Assembly (NCBI GenBank): GCA_017305835.1
Contig: JAFKJY010000095.1
Span: 1-34,849, forward strand
DNA length: 34,849 nt
Source of the DNA: Hyphomicrobiales bacterium
GTDB lineage: Bacteria; Pseudomonadota; Alphaproteobacteria; Rhizobiales; Rhizobiaceae
Direction: 5' to 3'
The notes below the pieces were generated by a model. That model was not told the origin of the DNA. It searched no databases and saw only the letters and a program-made list of their open reading frames with translations. Positions 31,019-34,849 of this stretch are shown here, in pieces. The position numbers and the translations under genes were made by a program. Positions within the stretch are counted from its first letter, which is position 1, and each line of letters begins with the position of its first letter.

Positions 31019-31533
31019 GGCTTGCTCTCCAGGGCAGGCCCCGCGGCCGGCTGCACGACGTCGATGATGCGGTAGAGCGCAACCAGGGCCGCCAGCGCGA
31101 AGCCGACCGGCAGGGCGAAATAGCCGGGCCAGGTGGGGATGGCGTGGTGAAGCGAGATGACGAAGGAGCCGGTCTGGTATTCGCGCAGCGCGACCGACCA
31201 GGTCGTCCAGGCGAGCACGGCGTAGACGGCCGTGGTCACCACCGCGACGAAGAGGTCTACCCCGCGCCGCACCACGCCCCTGTAGAATGTGCCGAACACC
31301 TCGATGGTGATCATGTCGCCGCGCCGCTCGGCCCAGGCCAGCGGCAGGAAGGCGACAAGCACCATGTAGTAGGTGGAGACGATCTCGACCGTCGCCGGGA
31401 TCGGGCTGGCGAGAAAGAGCCGCAGCACGACATAGGCCGTGATGTGCAGCAGCATGACCACGACCCCGGCGGCGCCAATCAGCGCGAGGCCGGCCGCGAT
31501 CCGGTTGATGAACCTGTCCAGACTGGCGCGCAT
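31015..31533 (-). CDS. dctQ: TRAP transporter small permease (DctQ-like)
   Basis: 172 residues with four membrane helices (about 13-40, 49-68, 90-110 and 132-152) and the family pattern PLAWAERRGDMITIEVF in the cytoplasmic loop. It pairs with DctM. The ATG at 31533 has a GGGGAGGGG site and lies 88 nt after dctP, across a stable hairpin; its stop overlaps dctM. The substrate is unknown. Confidence 0.9.
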   Translation of the reverse strand: MRASLDRFINRIAAGLALIGAAGVVVMLLHITAYVVLRLFLASPIPATVEIVSTYYMVLVAFLPLAWAERRGDMITIEVFGTFYRGVVRRGVDLFVAVVTTAVYAVLAWTTWSVALREYQTGSFVISLHHAIPTWPGYFALPVGFALAALVALYRIIDVVQPAAGPALESKP

Positions 31534-31577
31534 ATCCCCTCCCCGCGCGGACGGGCGCCGCAGACGCCCGGGAGATC

Positions 31578-31603
31578 GCGCCGGCGCAGGGACGCGCCGG
31601 CGC
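31578..31603 (-). terminator. Perfect GC hairpin between dctP and dctQ
   Basis: Two copies of the self-complementary GCGCCGGCGC (31578-31587 and 31594-31603) can form a 10-bp stem with a 6-nt loop, 18 nt after the dctP stop. No T-tract follows. It is the most stable of the three hairpins that follow the binding-protein gene within a transporter operon. Confidence 0.6.
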
Positions 31604-31621
31604 CGGTCGTTCAGCGGCCGG

Positions 31622-32743
31622 TCACAGGCCGTAGGTCGAGTAGTCGACCTTGTCCCAGACCTCTTCCTGCACCTTTGCCGTGATCTTGCCGACGTCGCCG
31701 CCGGCCTCGTCGACGATCTTCGTCCACTTGTCGACGAGCTCGCGGAAGTGCGCTATCTTGGCGGCTGCGTCCTTCACGCCGAGCTGGCTCTCGGCGATCT
31801 TCACCGCCGTCTCGGGGTCGCTCTTGCGGAAGGCGTCGGTGGCGTCGAGCATGTCCTGCGAGGCGGGGATCAGCTCGAGCCCCTTGTCCTTCGCCATCTT
31901 GCGGACGTTGTCCGGCCGGTCGTAGCCCCAGTTCTGCGTGAACAGCGCGCTCGACTTGTTGGCGGCGCGGGCGAAGCCCTTGCGCTCGTCTGGGGTCAGC
32001 GAGGACCAGGCCGCGCTGGCGACGGTGAAGTTGGAGGTGGTGTGATAGGTGCCGAGCGGCAGCTCGATCACGTATTTCGCCACGTCGATCAGCCGGTAGG
32101 AGACGAGGTCGGAGATCGAGGCCATGGTGCCGTCGAGGACGCCTTGGGAAAGGGACTCGAACGTGTCGCTGACCGGCACCTGCGCCGGTGCGGCGCCGAC
32201 CGCCTCGGCCCAGCGCGCATAGGGCGCGCCGCCCGAGCGCAGGCGCAGGCCCTTGAGGTCGGCCATCGAGCGGACCGGCTTGGTGGTCAAGAGCACGTAG
32301 ACGTCAGACGAGCCGGCGCCCATGAACACGCCGCCCATCTTCTTGAACTCCGCCTGGCAGTCGGCGCAGGTGACGACGTATTCGGTCATCGCCGCGCCCA
32401 TCGCATGCGGGTTGGTGGCGAGGAAGGCGAGGTCTGCCGTCAGCACCGTGTTGGGCAGGTCGGCGGCTGCGAACAGCGGCAGCAGGTTGCCGACCTCGGC
32501 CAGCGAGGACTGCAGCGCCTGCTTGACCTGGCCGATATTGACGACCTCGGGTCCGATCAGGATGCCGCTGAGGGCGCCGTTGGTCTCCTGCGGCAGGAAC
32601 TCTGCGAAGCTCTTGTAGAGCGGGTCGGCGGCCGGGTGGACCGGCGGGGCGCCGGAAGCCAGCCGCAGATCCCTGGCCTCTGCGGCGGTGAACGCGATGG
32701 CGGCCAGCGAAGCGGCCGCAAGCAGGCTTGCAAGCATTCTCAT
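31622..32743 (-). CDS. dctP: TRAP transporter substrate-binding protein (DctP-like)
   Basis: 373 residues with a Sec signal peptide (hydrophobic 4-18, cleavage near AEA-RD). The ligand-clamping arginine segment MADLKGLRLRSGG and the following SLSQGVLDG block are typical of DctP proteins binding carboxylates. Two cysteines (TCADC) form a possible disulfide near residue 125. The ATG at 32743 has a GGGAGG site. It is preceded by the amidohydrolase gene (69-nt gap), so the transporter probably imports the substrate or precursor of that enzyme. Confidence 0.92.
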   Translation of the reverse strand: MRMLASLLAAASLAAIAFTAAEARDLRLASGAPPVHPAADPLYKSFAEFLPQETNGALSGILIGPEVVNIGQVKQALQSSLAEVGNLLPLFAAADLPNTVLTADLAFLATNPHAMGAAMTEYVVTCADCQAEFKKMGGVFMGAGSSDVYVLLTTKPVRSMADLKGLRLRSGGAPYARWAEAVGAAPAQVPVSDTFESLSQGVLDGTMASISDLVSYRLIDVAKYVIELPLGTYHTTSNFTVASAAWSSLTPDERKGFARAANKSSALFTQNWGYDRPDNVRKMAKDKGLELIPASQDMLDATDAFRKSDPETAVKIAESQLGVKDAAAKIAHFRELVDKWTKIVDEAGGDVGKITAKVQEEVWDKVDYSTYGL

Positions 32744-32812
32744 GGTCTTCCTCCCGCGGCCCCTCGGCCGCTCTTGCTGTCGATCACCCGGCCGCTTGTC
32801 GCGGTCTTTTCG

Positions 32813-33685
32813 TTACATTCCGAGCAGACGGCGCGCGTTCTCCTTGAGGATGAGCGGACGCACGTCCGGCTTGATGTCGAGCCTGTCGAAATCGGCGAGC
32901 CACCGGTCCGGCAGGATGGCCGGCCAGTCCGAGCCAAACAGCATGCGGTCCCTGAGCAGGCTGTTGGCGTAGCGGACGAGGATCGGCGGGAAGTATTTCG
33001 GCGACCAGCCCGAGAGGTCGATGTAGACGTTGGGCTTGTGGGTCGCGACCGCCAGCGCCTCCTCCTGCCAGGGGAAGGAAGGGTGCGCGAGGATGATCGG
33101 CATGTCCGGGAAGTCGGCCGCCACGTCGTCGAGATAGATCGGGTTGGAATATTTGAGCCGCATGCCCATGCCGCCATGCATGCCTGCGCCGACGCCGGTC
33201 TGCCCGGTGTGGAACAGGGCCGGCAGCCCTGCCTCCGCGATCGCCTCGTAGAGCACGTAGGCCGAGCGGTCGTTGGGGTAGAAGCCCTGCATGGTCGGGT
33301 GGAACTTGAAGCCCCTGATGCCGTAGTGCTCGATCAGGCGGCGCGCCTCGCGGGCACCGGCCCTGCCCTTGGCCGGGTCGATCGAGGCGAAGGGGATCAG
33401 GATGTCGGAATTCGCGGCGGCCAGCTCCGCCATCTCCTCGTTGTCGTAGCGGCGGAAGCCGGTCTCGCGCTCGGCGTCGACGGCGAAGATGACGGCCGCG
33501 ATATTGCGCTCGCGATAGTAGGCGGCGGTCTCGGGGATCGTCGGCGGATGCGGGAAGGGGGAGCGGAAATAGGCCGACATGCCGGCCTGGAAGTCGTCGT
33601 AGCCGTCGTCGCCATGCGTGCCGCAGGGCTCCTCGGCATGGGTGTGGAAGTCGATCGCCGCGACGCGGCCGAGATCGATGGCCAT
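32813..33685 (-). CDS. Amidohydrolase family protein (Amidohydro_2/ACMSD-like)
   Basis: 290 residues, one TIM barrel. Metal and active-site motifs are DFHTH (12-16), GFKFHP, FHTG, LAHPSFPW and FGSDWP with the catalytic Asp. The family contains non-oxidative decarboxylases such as ACMSD and gamma-resorcylate decarboxylase, as well as hydrolases and hydratases, so decarboxylation, hydration or ring opening are all plausible. The start at 33685 has GGAGTAGGG inside the end of the marR-type gene (4-nt gap between genes). It sits between the MarR regulator and the TRAP transporter. Confidence 0.87.
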   Translation of the reverse strand: MAIDLGRVAAIDFHTHAEEPCGTHGDDGYDDFQAGMSAYFRSPFPHPPTIPETAAYYRERNIAAVIFAVDAERETGFRRYDNEEMAELAAANSDILIPFASIDPAKGRAGAREARRLIEHYGIRGFKFHPTMQGFYPNDRSAYVLYEAIAEAGLPALFHTGQTGVGAGMHGGMGMRLKYSNPIYLDDVAADFPDMPIILAHPSFPWQEEALAVATHKPNVYIDLSGWSPKYFPPILVRYANSLLRDRMLFGSDWPAILPDRWLADFDRLDIKPDVRPLILKENARRLLGM

Positions 33686-33689
33686 CGCC

Positions 33690-34178
33690 CTACTCCGCCT
33701 CCGGCGGCCAGCCGGCGATCTTGCGCGACAGCCGCAGCAGCTGCGCGTGCTCCTCGTCGTCCAGCATGGAAAGCGCCAGCCGGTCGGAGCGGTACATCTT
33801 CTCCTGCGAGGCGGCGATCTGGCGGCGGCCCTCGGCGGTCGCCGCGAGGTGCACGGAGCGGCGGTCGTTGGGCGGCACCTGCCGCTCGATCAGGCCGCGA
33901 TCCTCCAGCGCCCGGACCAGCTTGGTCATGTTCGGCCACTTGATCTTCAGCACGTCGGCGAGCACGCCCTGGCGGATGCCGGGGTTCTCGGCGATGGCGT
34001 AGAGCACCGTGAACTCGGAGATCCTGATGTCGCTGTCGCCGAAGACGGCGAAGAAGCGGTCGAAGACGGTGAGCTGGGCGATGCGCATGACGAAGCCGGC
34101 CGAGTGCTCCAGCCCGCCGAGCGAGACGGCGGCCTTGCCCTCGGCTGCTTCGTCGGAAAGGGCGGGGGCTTCGGTCAC
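33690..34178 (-). CDS. MarR-family transcriptional regulator, GTG start
   Basis: 162 residues. The winged helix-turn-helix spans about 55-120: ISEFTVLYAIAENPG, VLADVLKIKWPNMTKLVRAL for the recognition helix, and the wing RQVPPNDRRSVHLAATAEG with the family DxR. Flanking helices give the dimer interface. MarR proteins of this type often repress aromatic or alicyclic acid operons and respond to a CoA thioester (BadR, CouR). The GTG at 34178 follows GGGAGA and overlaps the upstream hydratase stop (GTGA). It may control the operon it sits in; the promoter lies outside the window. Confidence 0.87.
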   Translation of the reverse strand: MTEAPALSDEAAEGKAAVSLGGLEHSAGFVMRIAQLTVFDRFFAVFGDSDIRISEFTVLYAIAENPGIRQGVLADVLKIKWPNMTKLVRALEDRGLIERQVPPNDRRSVHLAATAEGRRQIAASQEKMYRSDRLALSMLDDEEHAQLLRLSRKIAGWPPEAE

Positions 34179-34849
34179 GGCGTCTCTCCCGGCGCGCGCA
34201 GGCGGGCGGCGCGCTTCTCGACGAAGGCGCGCATGCCGGCGCTCGCCTCGGGCGTCATCTGCGACAGCGTCGCGATCATCGACTCGAAGAACAGGCCCTC
34301 GTCGTAGCCGCTGTCGTGGATGCGCTGCAGCGCGTTGATGGTGGCGTAATTTGAGAGCGGCGCGTTGGCGGCGATGCGGCGGGCGAGCGCCATCGCCTGG
34401 TCGAGGCCCGTACCCGCCGCTGCGAGATAGTTCACCGCGCCGATGCGCTCGGCCTCGGCGGCGCCGAAGGTGCGGCCGGTCAGCATCATGTCGACCACGC
34501 GCGGCACGCCGACCAGGCGGGTGATGTTCACCGAGCCGCCGCCGCCGACGAAGATGCCGCGCTGGCCCTCGGGCATGGCGAGGAAGGTGTCCGGCTCGGC
34601 GACGCGGATATGGGCGGCCGCCGCCAGCTCCAGCCCGCCGCCGACGACCGCGCCCTTGAGCACGGCGACATAGGGGATCGCGCCGCGCTGCATGCGCGAG
34701 AACACGGCGTGCCAGCCGCGCGAACCGGCGATGCCTTCCATCAGGCCCTTGGCGGCATGCTCGGCAAGGTCGAGGCCGGCGCAGAAATGCGCGCCATTCG
34801 CGCACAGGACGGCGGCACGGGCCTCGCCGGCGGCGCGGTCGACCGCCGC
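34175..34849 (-). CDS. Enoyl-CoA hydratase/isomerase, N-terminus outside the window
   Basis: 225 codons are present, open to the window edge. Crotonase motifs are GAHFCAGLDL (first oxyanion segment), GAVVGGGLELAAAAHIR with the first hydratase-type Glu, and MPEGQRGIFVGGG with the second. Both acid-base glutamates are therefore present, unlike in the 15073-15867 protein. It probably hydrates an enoyl-CoA. The missing part is about 35-50 residues. The stop overlaps the MarR start by 4 nt, making hydratase, MarR, amidohydrolase and dctPQM a single probable transcript. Confidence 0.9.
   Translation of the reverse strand, partial: AAVDRAAGEARAAVLCANGAHFCAGLDLAEHAAKGLMEGIAGSRGWHAVFSRMQRGAIPYVAVLKGAVVGGGLELAAAAHIRVAEPDTFLAMPEGQRGIFVGGGGSVNITRLVGVPRVVDMMLTGRTFGAAEAERIGAVNYLAAAGTGLDQAMALARRIAANAPLSNYATINALQRIHDSGYDEGLFFESMIATLSQMTPEASAGMRAFVEKRAARLRAPGETP

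Noticed and set aside
26541..31082. A 1513-codon open frame on the minus strand
   Set aside because: It runs antisense to the nuclease-helicase and through dctM in a different frame; its composition (Arg, Ala, Gly, Asp) is that of GC-rich shadow frames and it has no recognisable domain.
31439..33943. An 834-codon open frame on the plus strand
   Set aside because: It is antisense to dctP and the amidohydrolase, which carry full family motifs; the frame is a by-product of high GC content.
1..34849. CRISPR array, tRNA, rRNA, insertion sequence or prophage
   Set aside because: I looked for regular short repeats, tRNA-like CCA ends with cloverleaf arms, transposase motifs and terminal repeats, and found none I can support.

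Overview
This 34.8 kb window is very GC-rich and densely packed with genes. Its etfB, tripartite tricarboxylate (TTT), TRAP and polyamine-type ABC genes resemble those of Alphaproteobacteria, probably a rhizobial-type member of Hyphomicrobiales. That assignment is inferred from protein style. I see no rRNA, tRNA, CRISPR array, insertion sequence or phage gene.

Layout. (1) 1-2203, minus: an operon of a small and a large acyl-CoA dehydrogenase-type subunit followed by electron transfer flavoprotein beta (cut by the window edge). (2) 2518-6715, plus: a TctCBA transporter followed by an Old Yellow Enzyme-type reductase. (3) 15867-6729, minus: enoyl-CoA hydratase, tandem carboxymuconolactone decarboxylase-like protein, an orphan ABC binding protein, amidase, then a complete polyamine-type ABC transporter (binding protein, ATPase, two permeases) and a GntR/FCD regulator. 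(4) 16119-21645, plus: SDR dehydrogenase, a second large/small acyl-CoA dehydrogenase pair, ketopantoate reductase-like protein, MDR reductase and a VOC protein. (5) 26314-21638, minus: acyl-CoA ligase, 2,4-dienoyl-CoA reductase-like SDR, a classical acyl-CoA dehydrogenase and an alpha/beta hydrolase. (6) 26595-29696, plus: an unrelated DNA-repair gene, an EndoQ-like PHP nuclease fused to a UvrD-type helicase with a C-terminal sliding-clamp-type peptide. (7) 34849-29714, minus: enoyl-CoA hydratase (cut), MarR regulator, amidohydrolase and a TRAP transporter (DctP, DctQ, DctM).

Together, regions 1-5 look like one catabolic island. Carboxylate or amide substrates would be imported, activated by the CoA ligase, and oxidised by several acyl-CoA dehydrogenases feeding electrons to ETF. 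Hydratases, SDRs and an enoate-type reductase would then process the products. The substrate cannot be read from sequence; two-subunit acyl-CoA dehydrogenases with non-canonical active sites suggest a bulky, branched or alicyclic acid.

The two strongest discoveries are these. First, a palindrome-like motif (idealised AAGTATACTT in an AT-rich frame) occurs eight times, always in the same orientation relative to the gene and usually 25-37 nt before the start codon of the operons in regions 1-5. It is absent from regions 6-7. This defines a probable local regulon, and the GntR/FCD protein encoded at the end of one of those operons is the obvious candidate regulator. Second, the EndoQ-like/helicase/clamp-motif fusion protein looks like a single-polypeptide repair enzyme for deaminated DNA.
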